From: Schizophyllum amplum
Taxonomy: Eukaryota > Basidiomycota > Agaricomycetes > Agaricales > Schizophyllaceae
Assembly: GCA_007026445.1 (NCBI GenBank)
Contig: VDMD01000002.1
Coordinates: 1,798,001 to 1,862,000 of the forward strand
Reading direction: 5' to 3'
Length of the DNA: 64,000 bases
In this document: positions 1 through 12,121 of the stretch, piece after piece
Layout of the letters: every line of letters begins with the position of its first letter
How positions within the stretch are numbered: position 1 is the first letter of the stretch
Program-made: the position numbers and the translations under genes
The notes under the pieces: model-generated
What the model saw: the letters and a program-made list of their open reading frames with translations, nothing else
Database searches by the model: none
What the model was told of the DNA's origin: nothing

Positions 1-92
1 TGGACGTTGGACGAGATATTCTCGAGGCGGCCACAGTGCCCGGCCGAGTCCAGTGGTCCCGCGGCTGCATAGAGAAGAGAGAATCGAGATAA
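1..92 (+). CDS. Possible 3' end of an upstream gene (partial)
   Basis: Frame 3 is open from the window edge to a TAA at 90-92 and gives about 29 codons of mixed, non-repetitive composition. There is no recognisable domain and the stretch is too short to test. It could equally be non-coding sequence next to the inverted-repeat element that starts at 119. Low confidence. Confidence 0.18.
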   Translation, partial: DVGRDILEAATVPGRVQWSRGCIEKRESR

Positions 93-118
93 TCAAACTT
101 GATCCAAACTGAAGCGTT

Positions 119-512
119 AGACCGTATTTGATTCGGTATATATCAAGGATTTACTTAACTAAGCAGCTCGTCGAAATTCATCTACGAGGGCAAGATAGAT
201 GAAATTCAAAACGAGATTAATAAAATACATAGGCGGAGGCTGGGAGGAGGAGTGGTAGAACGGCCGGCTGTCGCTGCTCTCCGCCGGAAAACGCTGTCGG
301 ACATCGCCGACATGCCTGTAGACTCAGGTGGCATACGCCCGTGCGCGTCATTACGCGTGTTCGAGCCTGTGGTCAACCTGCAATGGGCTGTACAACAACA
401 GCGGCTCTTTGATTTTGAACGAAGGGCATGTAATTTTGAATGATCAGCTACACTTAGTGGAGCAGCGTTTTGCAAGTGCAGAAGTTGATATATACCGAAT
501 CAAATACGGTCT
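119..512. mobile_element. MITE-like element with 28-bp perfect terminal inverted repeats
   Basis: Positions 119-146 and 485-512 are perfect reverse complements (28 bp, outer end AGACCGTATTTGATTCGG). The trinucleotide GTT at 116-118 is repeated at 513-515, as expected of a 3-bp target-site duplication. The 394-bp element has no convincing protein gene, so it would be non-autonomous. Its outer 18-19 bp closely resemble those of the element at 61986-62286, which suggests one family. The superfamily cannot be assigned from this alone. Confidence 0.6.
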
Positions 513-615
513 GTTGACACAGAATATATTTACATCGAAAGGTCATATATTGAATATCGAGTGGCTATCTCTGTGAGGGGGGACTCCGACGGCGGCGCCA
601 TGACGGCGACGCACC

Positions 616-771
616 ATGAGTCACTATCGTGAGAATAAGAACCGGTTCAGCGGTCCGAGCTCTCCGATCGCAGGAAGACTTGCTGCCGGTGCCAGCTTGC
701 TGCTCAACCGCCACGACGAGGACGCGCCGAACGTGCTGTTTGCTGCCGCAAGCGACAACGAAGGGGGTTAA
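616..771 (+). CDS. Possible upstream ORF (51 codons) before CFT1
   Basis: An ATG at 616 opens a 51-codon frame that stops at 769-771, only 17 nt before the CFT1 start at 789. If the CFT1 transcript begins upstream of 616, this would be a leader ORF able to reduce translation or make it depend on re-initiation. It has no known motif. It may simply be untranscribed DNA, because the transcription start is unknown. Confidence 0.22.
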   Translation: MSHYRENKNRFSGPSSPIAGRLAAGASLLLNRHDEDAPNVLFAAASDNEGG

Positions 772-788
772 TCTGCTTTGACTTTGCG

Positions 789-3700
789 ATGCATGCTCTT
801 TACGAAGAATGGCTCCCTCCTAGCGGCGTCGAATTTGCTGCAAGCCTCAGACTGACGCCTTCGACTTTGGGTCAGTCGTCGCGACATGAAGTCCTGTGCA
901 ACGTTGTCACTGCCAGGGGGAACACTCTGCGCGTATATGAGGTCCGCGAAGAACTCATGACGGCGAAAAGCCCCACCGCAGCGAAGAACCGACGAAAGGA
1001 AGACAGCAAGGAGGGGGTGAAGACAGAGCAACAGGGTCCTGTGGTCAAGGTGAGTAAAGTCGCTACTGTTAGACAATGTACAGTGGCTTATGGGATGTCA
1101 GTCGTCAGGGACAAATGCGTCTGGGCAATTAACAGTTACTCGATTCCATCTTGTTCGCGAGCATCGTCTTCACGGTATCGTTACTGGGCTCGAGGCCGTC
1201 AAAATTATATCATCTCTCGAAGATAATCTGGACCGTCTGTTGGTCTCATTCAAAGATGCCAAAGTACGTACATTCGCTGTGGCAAGCATGATTAGTCTCA
1301 TCCTCCACGTAGATTGCCCTGCTTGAGTGGTCGACTGCGACGCAAGACCTACTCACCGTCTCCATCCATACGTATGAACGTGCCATTCAGATGGTTTGTC
1401 GCTTCACGCAGTGCATCCGATGAAGCGCTGACATTTACTGCCAGATAGCCACAGACATCTCAACGTTCACGTCTGAGCTACGCGTAGACCCACAATCCCG
1501 CTGTGCTGCACTGTCCCTTCCCAATGATGCTTTTGCCATCCTTCCTTTCTACCAGACTCAGGCAGACATCGACATGATGGACCAGGAGCAAGTGCAGCTG
1601 AGGTTTGTACAGTCCTTTTTTGATATTCGCTATCGTGCACTTATTGTGTTTACAGAGATGTACCATACTCGCCTAGTTTCATGTTGGATCTCCCCAACGA
1701 CGTCGAACTAGGCATAAGGAACGTCATAGATTTTGCCTTTTTACCAGGCTTCAACAACCCCACTGTCGCCGTTTTGTACGAGACACAGCAGACGTGGACA
1801 GGGTACGTTACGTTTTCAGTTATGATACCATGACTCAATGCCTCAGCAGACGTTTAAGCGAGCACAAGGACTCGGTGAAGCTTGCCTTCTTCACTCTCGA
1901 CATCATCAACAGGAGTTATCCCGTGATCGGCCAAGCTAGCGGGTTACCTTGTGACTGTTTGTCCCTAACGGTCTGCCCCGCAAGTGTCGGCGGTGTCATG
2001 ATCACGGCGAGTAACTGCATCATCTATGCGGAGCAATCGGCGCGAAAGATCGTTCTTCCTGTGAACGGCTGGGTCGCACGCATGAGCGACATACCTTTAC
2101 CTACTCTTACGCCGGAGGAACAAGCACGCTCTATGGAACTTGAAGGCTCACGGTCCATCTTCGTCGACGACAAGACGGCTTTCGTCATACTCAAGGACGG
2201 CACAATCTATCCTCTCGAACTCGTGACCGGCGGTCGTATCGTTGCCAATATGAACCTAGGCTCGCCTCTCGCACAAACGACCATTCCTTCTGTTCTGCGA
2301 CGACTGAACGACAACCACCTACTTGTTGCTAGCACTGCCGGGGACTCTGCTCTTTTGCGTACCACGCGCGTCGAGGAAGAAATCGACGAGGACGTGAACA
2401 TGGATGCGGCACCTGCAGTCGTAGAGGTTGAGGAGCGGGGCATGGACGTGGATGATGACGACGACGGTCAGTTGATTTACACCAGTGTCATCTATCGTAA
2501 GATTCAATGGAATTTCTCTTCTGAAGATATCTATGGTCCGTCGACAAGTAAGACCGGATCCTCGATGATGGGGGTCAAAGAGAATGCCGCGCCAGTGAGG
2601 AGAAAGACGCGCTCTGTCATACGGCTGTCGTACTGCGACGCACTTCCCGCGTATGGTCCCATCGCAGACCTGACCTTTGCGGTTGCAAAGAACGGGGTGC
2701 GTGTATTCATTGCTGTGGCCTATATCCTACTAATCTGACCGTATCCAGGACCGCTTTGTTCCAGAGCTTGTGACTGCTACTGGCTCCGGCCATCTTGGTG
2801 GCTTCACATTGTTCCAGGTTCGTCGAGCGTTATTCACGGGCGTATGCTTCACTGACCCGCCACAGCGTGACCTACCCCTCAGGAAAAAGAGAAAGCTTCC
2901 CATAATCAGCGGTGCACGTGGCGTATGGTCCCTGCCAATTCGAAGAAGCAGTAGCGCTGCTATGGCCGAACACGACACGCTCATCATCAGCACCGACGCT
3001 AATCCCTCTCCGGGCTTCTCTCGAGTAAGTAGTATTCTTCCGCCTGGCCCCGCAGTCAGTGCTGATGCCATATAGCTGGCTGTGCGCTCAGCCAAGGGTG
3101 ATCTGTCCGTCGTCTCGCGTGTGAATGGCATGACCATCGGTGCCGGGCCCTTCTTCCAGCGCACCAGCATCTTGCACGTTATGACCAACGCCATACGCGT
3201 TCTCGAACCAGGTAGCTGTTGGCTGTCTCGCTAAAACTAAATTTTCCGCTGATGCATGTTAACAGACGGCAACGAGCGGCAAATCATCAAAGACATGGAA
3301 GGCAACGTTCCGCGTGCCAGAATCAAAACTTGCAGCATATGCGACCCATATGTACTCATTTTCCGCGAAGACGACACCATCGGGCTCTTCCTCGGCGAGA
3401 CGGGTCGCGGAAAAATCAGGCGGAAGGACATGTCGCCCATGGGGGACAAGGTATGTACGCACTATGGATTTGATATATGTGCTAACTTGAAGGCAGTCAT
3501 CGCGATATTCGGCGGGCGGCTTCTTTACGGATACATCAGGCCTGTTCCAAGTATATCATCAGAACAGCGCCGCGGGTACGGAAATGACGACGCCTCTGCA
3601 TTCTATCGTCGACGCCTCGAGTAGAAGTCAGTGGCTGGTGCTTGTGCGCCCGCAGGGTGTTGTCGAGGTGAGTACAGATGAACGGACCTGAGCAGGAACT

Positions 3701-6056
3701 AATCGGGTTTAGATATGGACACTACCCAAGCTCAGCCTGGTGTTTTCTACGACATTGTTGGCGACGTTGCAAAATGTCCTGACTGACTCACAAGAGCCGG
3801 CGGCCCTCTCGCCCCCGCAGGACCCGCCACGCAAACCCCAAGAACTCGACATCGAGCAAATCCTGCTCACGAACCTCGGCCAGTCTGACCCCAAGCCACA
3901 TCTTCTGGTGCGAGTCACTCCAGACTACCACATATCTCACTCACCCGTTCCAGGTTTTGCTTCGCAGCGGCCACCTAGCCGTATACGAAGCACACGCCAC
4001 AAACCAGCCACCCATGGTCGAAGCCCCGCTCACGCCACGTGCTGGCAGCTTGCAAATCCAGTTTGTTAAGGTCGCCTCGAAGGCCTTTGAAATGCGCAGC
4101 ATGGATGCAGGCGAGAAGGGAATCTTGGCCGAGCAGAAGAAGGCATTGCGGACGTTCGTGCCGTTCGCATGCGCTGCCGCGCCGGCGGGCGTGTTCTTCA
4201 CCGGCGATCGTCCACACTGGATCGTCGCGACAGACAAGGGCGGGGTGCAGATGTATCCCTCGGGACATGCAGCGGTGTATGCTTTTAGCGCGTGCACGCT
4301 ATGGGAGAATGCGTCCGAATTCCTCATCTACAGCGAGGAGGTGGGCGTGACAGTCTCGGGCAGCGCTCGACCGGTTCTAACAACAGTTGCAGGGCCAGAC
4401 TTTGTGCGAGTGGATTCCAGAGTATGAGATTGGGCGTCCATTGCTGTCGCGCAGGGTCCCACGGGGCCGGGCATATTCGAATGTTGTATACGAGCCGTCG
4501 TCCTCCATGATCGTTGCTGCCGCTTCACTGCATGGCCGCTTTGCATCTTTCGATGAGGATGGGGAACAGGTCTGGACGCCAGACGGTATGATTACTTGTC
4601 AAACCGCTTCGCCTCACAAATGCTAAGACGTTCGCAGGTCCAGGGATTACCGAGCCCTTCGTAGAGTGCTCAACATTGGAGTTGATCTCTCCAGAGCTCT
4701 GGACGACAGTGGATGGGTGCGCATCTCACATGTATTGGATGGTCTGGCACTGACAATACCGCAGGTACGAGTTTGCCACGAATGAGTACGTGAACGCCAT
4801 GGAGTGTGTGCCGCTGGAGACCGTCAGTACGGACGCTGGCGTGAAACAGTTTATCGCTGTCGGCACCAGCATTGTGCGCGGCGAGGACCTGGCAGTGAAG
4901 GGCGCGGTATGTCACGGCTTCCCATGCTCATTGTGAACAATACTGATGATATGATCGACCAGACGTACATCTTCGAAGTTGTCGAGGTCGTTCCCGACCA
5001 TGACAAGGGCCCTCGTCGGTGGTACAGGCTGAAACTGCGATGCCGTGATGATGCCAAGGGGCCTGTGACGGCACTATGTGGCATCAACAATTATCTGGTG
5101 TCGTCAATGGGCCAGAAGATCTATGTGCGCGCTCTCGATCTCGACGAGCGGCTGGTGGGCGTCGCATTCATGGATGTCGGCGTATACGTGACCTCGTTAC
5201 GCGCCTTGAAGAATCTGCTGTTGATCGGGGACGTCGTCCGCGGCATTCATTTCGTCGCCTTCCAGGTTAGTGCTTCGATTCTGTACGGTATCTACTGCTA
5301 AACTTGGCCCGTAGGAGGACCCGTACAAGCTGGTCTCACTGGGAAAGGACGTGAGCCGCATTTGCGTGACAGTCGTGGACTTCTTTTTCGCGGAGGAAGC
5401 TCTCACGATTGTGGCGTGCGACGAGAACGGTGTCATGCGGATGTACAACTACGATCCGCAAGGTGCGCTACACGTCAACTCCTACTCTTCCTTCTCTGAG
5501 GTTTTGCAGCGATCGACTCTCACGACGGTCGACTGTTATTGACGCAAACGGAGTTCAACGTGCAAACAGACTATCGCTCATCGACGTTGATCGCACGGCG
5601 ATCCAAAGATGATCCCATTACTCCGCAGGGTATTCTGGTCTATGGTGCGGACAGAGCCCTCGATAGTGCGGTTTCGGGAAGGCTCACACTTTCACAGGTG
5701 GCACGGATGGCACGTTGAGTTGCCTGACCCCGGTGCCAGATGAGGCGGCCAAAAGGCTGCAGCCACTGCAATTACAACTCACGCGAAACATGCAGCATGT
5801 TGCTGGATTGAACCCCAAGGCGCTCAGGTCAGTACACCAAATAGTATATCATCTGTTCTTTGAGGCTTACACTGCTTTTAGAACCGTCCGCAACGACCAT
5901 GTGTCGCGTCCTCTGTCGAAGGGCATCTTGGACGGCGACCTGCTTAGATACTTTGAACATTTGCCTATCACTCGGCAGGATGAGATGACTAGGCAGATTG
6001 GAACGGAGCGCACGGTGGTCTTGCGCGACTGGATGTCGCTGAGCGGGACGTGGTAG
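789..6056 (+). CDS. CFT1: Cleavage and polyadenylation specificity factor subunit CFT1/CPSF160
   Basis: This is the large beta-propeller scaffold of the nuclear mRNA 3'-end cleavage and polyadenylation complex, which helps position the poly(A)-signal readers. The spliced product is about 1,400 aa, the usual size. The N-terminus MHALYEEWLPPSGVEF fits the family start. The next exon carries the hallmark REHRLHG followed by ISSLEDNLDRLLVSFKDAK. The C-terminal CPSF-A region includes LLLTQTEFNVQTDYRSSTL (near 5540) and RNMQHVAGLNPKALR, ending in SLSGTW. About 20 short introns interrupt the gene. In-frame stops near 5540 and 5700 disappear once the short introns 5463-5509 and about 5640-5698 are removed. 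An acidic Asp-rich tract lies near 2450. The start at 789 is preferred because upstream frames do not join it. Confidence 0.93.
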
Positions 6057-6364
6057 GAGGTCGGCACGATGTGTAGTCTCGTCCAGACATAAATATTGGT
6101 AGAGAGTCTGACTCGGTGTACATACTTATGTCTGATACTTGTTGCTTTCGACATGGCACCCGTTACTACTTCTGGTACTTGAAAACCCGAGCTTCAACTT
6201 GAAATCCGTAGCCCGTTGAACGTTGACCTTGCAAAAACACGTGGGGGCTCAACTCCTTCGGATGGTCACAGGATGGTCATGACATCGTCTTTCATTCTTG
6301 TCGCTCACGCCGTCTCACAGCCTCATTTGATAAACGCTCTACTGGACCCAGTTCACAGCTGATA

Positions 6365-8716
6365 ATGCAGAGGGAAAAGAGACGCATTCGCTGCATGGTA
6401 CGACCTCCCTTCAACATCCAGATCCTCTGACGTCTGAATCTGCCGATGTACAGCACTTTAATGAGGATGGCACCGCTAAGAGCATCTGCAGCTTTGGAAG
6501 GGCATGTGGCTTCATGCACCCAGAAGATGAAGGTTGGCGTACCGCGGTGTGTGTTTGCTTGCATCACTCACAGTATCCACATACTCATGTTGCGTAGGCA
6601 AACTCACACCACCAAGGCGCCTCTTCCCGGTCTAACCGCGCGCCGCCCCCTCCCATACGGTTTAGTTCGTCAGACGATGAGCCTCCCCCACCGGCCTCCT
6701 CAAACGGGCCAGCTGTGAATCCTCCGCGCAACCGGGAACCCATTGGGAATGACCCTTTCGACCGGGGCGCATGGGATTCTTCTAGGCGGAACGCATCCAA
6801 TCCAACATCGCCACCCGCAAATCCAATCAACAGGTCGCGCAACACGTCGTTCTCTTCCATCGCCTCTACTTCTCAAGACAAGGGCAAGGCACGAGAGACA
6901 GCGGTGCCAGATCCCGGATGGGGCTCGCTGGGAGGCTCTAGCTGGACATCCAATGACACGACCGCGAACGCCGGATGGGGCAGCAGCAACTGGGGCGGCA
7001 GTGGCAACGCAGATGACAGTAGTGCGAACGCTTGGGAGATTGGCAATGACGTCGGAGGCGGGTGGGGGAACGACAATAGCTGGGATAGCCTATGGAGTGG
7101 GCAGGATGCAACGAACGCGTCCACTACGCCCGCTGCACCTGCCGTTCCGCCTTCGCCAGTCGAAGCATTGAAGCAGGATACCCTGCGCCAATCGACTTCT
7201 CAGAATTCAGCGAAAGGATCTGCGAAAAAATCAGACATGCCTCCGCCGGCAATCCCCTCACCTTCCTCTTTCCGCTCCCCTGCTCAGTCGATACCCGCGC
7301 GAAAACCGATATCTCTACCCCGTCGTGCTGCCCCGCGGCCGCAGTCTCCGAAGGGCACGGCATCGACCCCTCAGGCAACTGACCGAGGCTCTCCATCAAA
7401 AGTCCTCAACATTCGCGCAAAGCCGGACCCGGCTGCTGTGGCACACCATCCCAAGCGTGCTGTAGCGTATGCCGAAACCGTGCAGTACGTCGGTGGCCTC
7501 ACCCCGTGCTCACAAATACTGACTCGCCTGCAGGGCTATGCTGTCTGCGATTCAGTGCAAACTTATCCTCTTAGAGGCGCAGACCAGGCATGAGAGCTGG
7601 CGTCATGCGAAGCGCTCCGACATTTATGGACATGCGCCTGTCGCTGCACGTGCGAAGATAACTATCGCCAGCACAGACTTGGGTCGCGCTTACGAGAAAG
7701 CGAAGGCGGACTTCAAGAAGGCCCTTGTCGAGCTCGAAACCGTGTCTGCGGGGAAGGATGTCTTTGGCGCACCGCCTGCGTTCGATCCCAATCAGGACTT
7801 CGAGGAGATCGACGGTTACACCACGCAGCTGGTTGCGTGGATTGCCCAAATCCGCCCCGCAATCGCAGGCTTGCCTGCCATGCCCGGCCCAGCAGACCCG
7901 AGTGCCACTACGAGACAGGAGACGAGTGGTCAGCCCATGCCTATGGAAGACACCATGGACGTTGACGAAGACATCGTGGAGCTGCCCCCGCCGGACCTGC
8001 GCACGCGCGTGAGTAGGCTTGAGCTGGACCTCTCGAAGATGGAGGACAACTACGAGTACGAACCGCCGGTGCGACAGCGCATAGAGGACATTGAGCAGAA
8101 TTTGCACGACCGACTGGATAGGCGTGTCCACGCAGCGGTCCAGGTTCGGCAGAGGGAGATGGAGGACGATATGGCCGCACGGACGCAAGCCACGCAAAAT
8201 GCGAAAACGCTTCGTGCGAGCGAGAGTCTCGCCATAATGCAGCAAATCCGCGCGAACCAGGTCATCATCCTTCAGCTGCGCGCGCAGAAGGCGAAGAACG
8301 AGGAGGTGAAGGAACAGGTGTCGTTTTATTTCTGTCTCATCGTCTTCCTCTTCCTGACCAGTCATGCCTAGCTCGCACGGATGAGGGAGGAATGCTCGGC
8401 GCTCAGGCAGCAAGTTGAAAGACTGAACGACAAGACAGTTCACCTTCTAGCGCGAGACCCGGCGCCGATGCGCCATCTGCCTCGTCAGCAGGAGGGCATA
8501 TCGCAGGAAGCCCTCCTGCAACAGTTCCAGTCCGTTGTCGACCGTGTCGTGCAGGAAGTCTTTGACGAGGAGGTGCGGCCTGCTTTGACGGCCATGTCCA
8601 ACGCTGCTGGCGCGCTCGATGCCGACATAAAGCACAAGCTCAGTCCGCATTTGCAACGTGGAATTGCGATGTTAGAGCACCTGAGGAGGGCAGTTGGCGT
8701 GCCCGAAGTTTCGTAG
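6365..8716 (+). CDS. CCCH zinc-finger and coiled-coil protein, function unknown
   Basis: Five exons (6365-6397, 6454-6546, 6598-7484, 7534-8317, 8372-8716) join in frame to give exactly 714 codons. Residues about 10-35 form one CCCH finger (C-x12-C-x5-C-x3-H, ending CSFGRACGFMHPED), a fold that usually binds RNA. Residues about 45-300 are Pro/Ser/Gly/Trp-rich and probably disordered, with several GWG-type repeats near 6920-7090. The rest is mainly helical coiled coil. The ATG at 6365 is chosen because exon 1 supplies the first zinc cysteine through a 56-bp intron. I do not recognise a named homologue. It lies 309 bp downstream of CFT1 in the same direction. Confidence 0.72.
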
Positions 8717-9040
8717 GCTGGCTGCTAAGTATTTGTGTGATTTGTTGCTTGCATGCTCGCACGAAGATCTGCATATTTCTTGGGCCATGTGTGTGTGCAG
8801 CGCGTCTGATGTTCTTGAATGTGCATGAAGCTTTTGCTGGTGTACCATACCATACCTTGGGACGACAGCCAGTGCCTGACCTGGACAAGACCCCGTGGAG
8901 TTGCAAGCAGAACAATAGAGTACAAGAAATATAGTGATGAATACATCTTGGAAAACAAAATGCTACATGAAGTTGCAGGAAGCGGATGTGTGGTTGGTGA
9001 ACAAGGCCTAGTCGATTGTCAGCGAGGCTCGCTGTGGCGA
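8717..9040. other. Intergenic, convergent 3' ends
   Basis: 324 bp between the stops of the CCCH gene and the convergent snRNP gene. I see no gene here; it presumably holds both 3' UTRs and polyadenylation sites. Confidence 0.6.
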
Positions 9041-9994
9041 CTATATGTATGCCACGGCCATGTTCCAACCCTTTTTCAGCTGGAAGCCATTGAGGGCCTC
9101 CTTCGCCACAGATCCTAGCTCTGGTGTCTCGTACAAGACTTGCGCCATCTTCGCTTTCGTCCCATCGGGCCCCGGATTCGGGGACTGCACGACTTGCGTC
9201 GAAAGCAGACCCCGATATCTAGGCAAAGAACGTCAGAAGAGTGACCGATGTCAAAGCTAAGGAAACGCACTGTTGGAATAGTACCGAAAGTACGGCTTCC
9301 GTTACCTCTTGCGGCAAATTTGTGCAGAGTAATTTTGCAGAGACCTGGTGCACGACGGCGGGCACGGCGGCAGCTTATGGTGGGAAAGACGTGAAGCGGA
9401 TGTTGCAGCGCGCGTAAATGCAGGGGAGACGTACATGTGATCGTCGGGAGTGGTGCGTTCTGAACCGGCTGCTCGTCCTCGTCGTCGATCTCCATCTCCT
9501 CATCGGAGTCGTCCGCCTTCTCGCGCTTGGCGTTGCGCGTCTCGAGGGTGTCCTCGTCGCGTGCGCGCTTGCCATCCTTGCCGTTCACAAAATCGCTCGC
9601 GTGTACTGCGGTCGGGGGGACGAAGTTGGGATCTTCCCGCTTTGAAGTCGCGTACGACTTGGTCTTTGCGTAGTCTATGCGCTGCACAGAGGCTCAACCG
9701 GCGATCGAGCGAGTGGGAGACGCAACGCACCATGGGCTTGTCATAAATAACCATCCCCTGACATGCGCGTAAGGCCGTGGTGGCGCTCGCGAGATCGGCG
9801 AAGACGAGGAAGGCCTGGCCGCGTAGGCGCGGGGCTTTGGAGACGACGATGTCGATGATGCGGCCGTATGTGGTGAAGAGCGCATATATCTGACCGCGCA
9901 GCTCATCCTTGTTGACTTTGTCGTTGAGATTGTTGAGGTACAGCGTTGTGTTCGGCTGCCGCGTGCTCGTCGTCGCCGCCATCGTCGAGAGCAA
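9041..9994 (-). CDS. U1A/U2B''-type spliceosomal snRNP protein (two RRMs)
   Basis: The N-terminal RRM carries RNP2-like TLYLNNLND and RNP1-like RGQAFLVF, followed by KPMRIDYAKTKS, which is characteristic of the U1A/U2B''/SNF family that binds U1 or U2 snRNA hairpins. A Lys/Arg/Asp/Glu-rich linker (KRARDEDTLETRNAKREK) leads to a second RRM beginning SAKLLCTNLPQ and ending GFQLKKGWNMAVAYI. Introns near 9733-9688, 9430-9365 and 9280-9225 restore the frame. The most upstream in-frame ATG is 9994; MAATTS at 9982 is an equally good start. Basidiomycetes often have a single protein for both snRNPs, so U1A versus U2B'' is not decided. Confidence 0.88.
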
Positions 9995-10344
9995 AAGCGA
10001 GGGAATTTGTGGCGCTGCGGGGGGCGCTTGGGGGCCTCGGTTGGATTTCTCGCCACGTGAAAGAATAATGCATTTTGCGCTCGGAGTTCTCGTTGGAAGT
10101 TGGATGCTCCGGTGTTCGAGGGAGAGATATCTGGTGTGTTAGAGCCTAGACACGCTGTAGGTATGCCTATGTAGTAGACTGTAGGAGATGCAAGCCCGCG
10201 CCACGCATGCGCACGTGCGCTTCAGAATCCCGAAATGAGCGCGTCGCCCGACTTTTTTGTACTTTAAGTTAGCCGCCATCCCCAACTGCGGTGAGGCGCG
10301 TAGCTTTCTTCCCCCCTCCACCCAACCCGTCCCCCACGCCCGCC
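9995..10344. promoter_or_regulatory. Divergent promoter region, snRNP protein / ceramide synthase
   Basis: 350 bp between two divergent start codons, holding both promoters. No clear TATA box is seen; a C-rich pyrimidine tract precedes the ceramide synthase ATG. Confidence 0.5.
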
Positions 10345-11604
10345 ATGGCCACCACCTCATGGTCCGAGATGGTTGCGCCCTTCATCTCCCTCTCCTACCC
10401 CATCGACACGCCAAAAAGCCCGGACTCTTTCCCCGACTCGCGTTACTATGAAACTGGTCCGCTCGACCTCTGCTTCATGGTCACCGTGATAGCCGTCATG
10501 GCCGTCCTGCGCGACGTCTGTCGCATCTACGTCTTCGAGCCCTTTGCGGAGTGGAAGCTCAAGAAGGACTTGAACACGCGCTGGGAAGGCAAGAAGCGTC
10601 GCGCAGCCACCAACGGCTCCGCGAACGGCGTAGGCAATGGACACGTGTCGACATACGCGCAGGAGGAGCGACACATGAAGCGTTCCGTGATGCGCTTCGC
10701 GGAGCAGGGCTGGTCGGTCGTCTACTACACCTGCCAATGGTCCTACGGCTTCGTACGTGTTCTTCTACCTGCCACGGCATATTACTGACCCACGCAACCA
10801 CTAGTACGTACATCTGAACCTGCCCACGCAACTGTCCGACCTCTCCGTCCTCTGGACCGGCTACCCCCACATCCCCATCGCCGCCCCGGTCAAATTCTAC
10901 TACCTAACAGAGATCGCGTTCTACATCCACCAACTGCTCATTATCAACGCCGAGGCGCGTCGCAAGGACCACTGGCAGATGTTCACGCACCACATCATCA
11001 CCATATTCCTCATGATGGCCAGTTACTACACGAACTTCACGCGCGTCGGATGCATCATCATGGTACTCATGGACTGGTGTGACATTTGGCTGCCGGTACG
11101 CGCGTTTCCTTTGCTTCCTGCGCGTCCCCCGTCTCATGTTCCCTCAGGCAGCCAAGATGGGTCGCTACCTGGATATACCTCACCAGATTTACGACTACAC
11201 ATTCGCCTTTTTCCTTGTGTCATGGTTCGTTACGCGACACGTCCTCTTCGTCTGCGTTCTCTGGTCCACCTGGACAGGCCTCCCTGCCAACATCAACTTT
11301 GAATGGACGCCTGAAAAGGGACACTACATAACTCACACATTCTGGCTAGTGTTCGTGTCGTCTTTGGCGGCATTGCAGGTGCGTATATCAATGCATATTT
11401 CCTCCCCGTTTCTTAGGCCCTCCGCAGGTACTGCAATGTATGTGGTTCTTTATCGCCATGCGTGTAGCATATCGCGTCGTGTTCCAGGGCGACGCGGCCT
11501 CAGACGACCGTAGTGACGAGGAAGAGTGAGCCCACACACTGCTTTTGCTCCCAGGGAACTAACAACCGTACAGCGACTTGATAGACGACAAGAAAGAGCA
11601 ATGA
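10345..11604 (+). CDS. LAG1: Ceramide synthase, LAG1/LAC1 family
   Basis: This multi-span ER membrane acyltransferase joins a fatty acyl-CoA to a sphingoid base. The TLC domain contains the Lag1 signature in order: HHIITIFLM (catalytic His pair) then MDWCDIWLPAAKM (the acidic pair). Several hydrophobic segments surround it. Residues about 75-110 are basic, with an Asn/Gly stretch, and the C-terminus is acidic (DDRSDEEDDLIDDKK), as is common for yeast-type enzymes. Introns lie at about 10754-10804, 11096-11147, 11379-11427 and 11527-11573; the last one joins GAGGAAGA to CGACTTG. The ATG at 10345 has a good context (CGCCATGG). The protein is about 350 aa, slightly shorter than yeast Lag1. Confidence 0.92.
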
Positions 11605-11698
11605 TCTGCCCTGGCGCGTCTGCCTCAGTCGCTCCCTCCCCAGTGTTCGTGTATACGGCGACCTTGAGCGGAGTAGAAAAGGACGACGTAGTAGAGGA

Positions 11699-11735
11699 CC
11701 CTACGGTACTACTACACCCTACGGTGCTACTTACA
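11699..11735. repeat. Short tandem duplication of about 18 bp
   Basis: Two near-identical adjacent copies of a CCCTACGGTACTACTACA-like unit lie in the 3' flank of the ceramide synthase gene. No function is evident. Confidence 0.45.
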
Positions 11736-11904
11736 CCAGACTTTTGGGATCGGGCTGCCACCTCTCCCCCCTCCCCGTGTATTACTCACCTGGCCTGCTT
11801 ACGCCAGAAAATTAACATGCATACGGCCACACGCCTGTATATGCAGATCTTGCTTAGAGGGACTCTTCCTGTGGATTGCGTCTCTTACACTACTTATATG
11901 GAGA

Positions 11905-12005
11905 GTATAATGTCGCTTGAGGTCTCTTAATGGCACTCGAGGTCGTATAATGGCACACAAGATTGTCTAATGGCACTTGAAGCCGAGTTCCTCTAATGGC
12001 GGGCA
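11905..12005. repeat. Degenerate tandem repeat with TAATGGCAC core
   Basis: Four to five imperfect units of about 20-26 bp, each beginning TAATGGC or TAATGTC followed by a CTTGAGGTC-like half, lie between the ceramide synthase and FMC1 stops. The rest of 11605-12121 shows no gene. Confidence 0.5.
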
Positions 12006-12121
12006 AGCTCGAGGGCTTCTGACGGCGTCTGACTGGAGCGCTCGGTTCAGAGCCTGAAATGCAAAGGCCGGATGCTTGAAACTGAGATCGGATGTGCGCC
12101 ATTGCAGCATAACGAAGGTGT

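Noticed and set aside
5462..5700. In-frame stops in CFT1
   Set aside because: Short introns explain them. The joined frame reads LLLTQTEFNVQTDYRSSTL, a conserved CPSF160 stretch.
7571..8443. 290-codon minus-strand frame
   Set aside because: It is antisense to the coiled-coil exon of the CCCH gene, with the His/Leu/Arg bias expected of a shadow frame.
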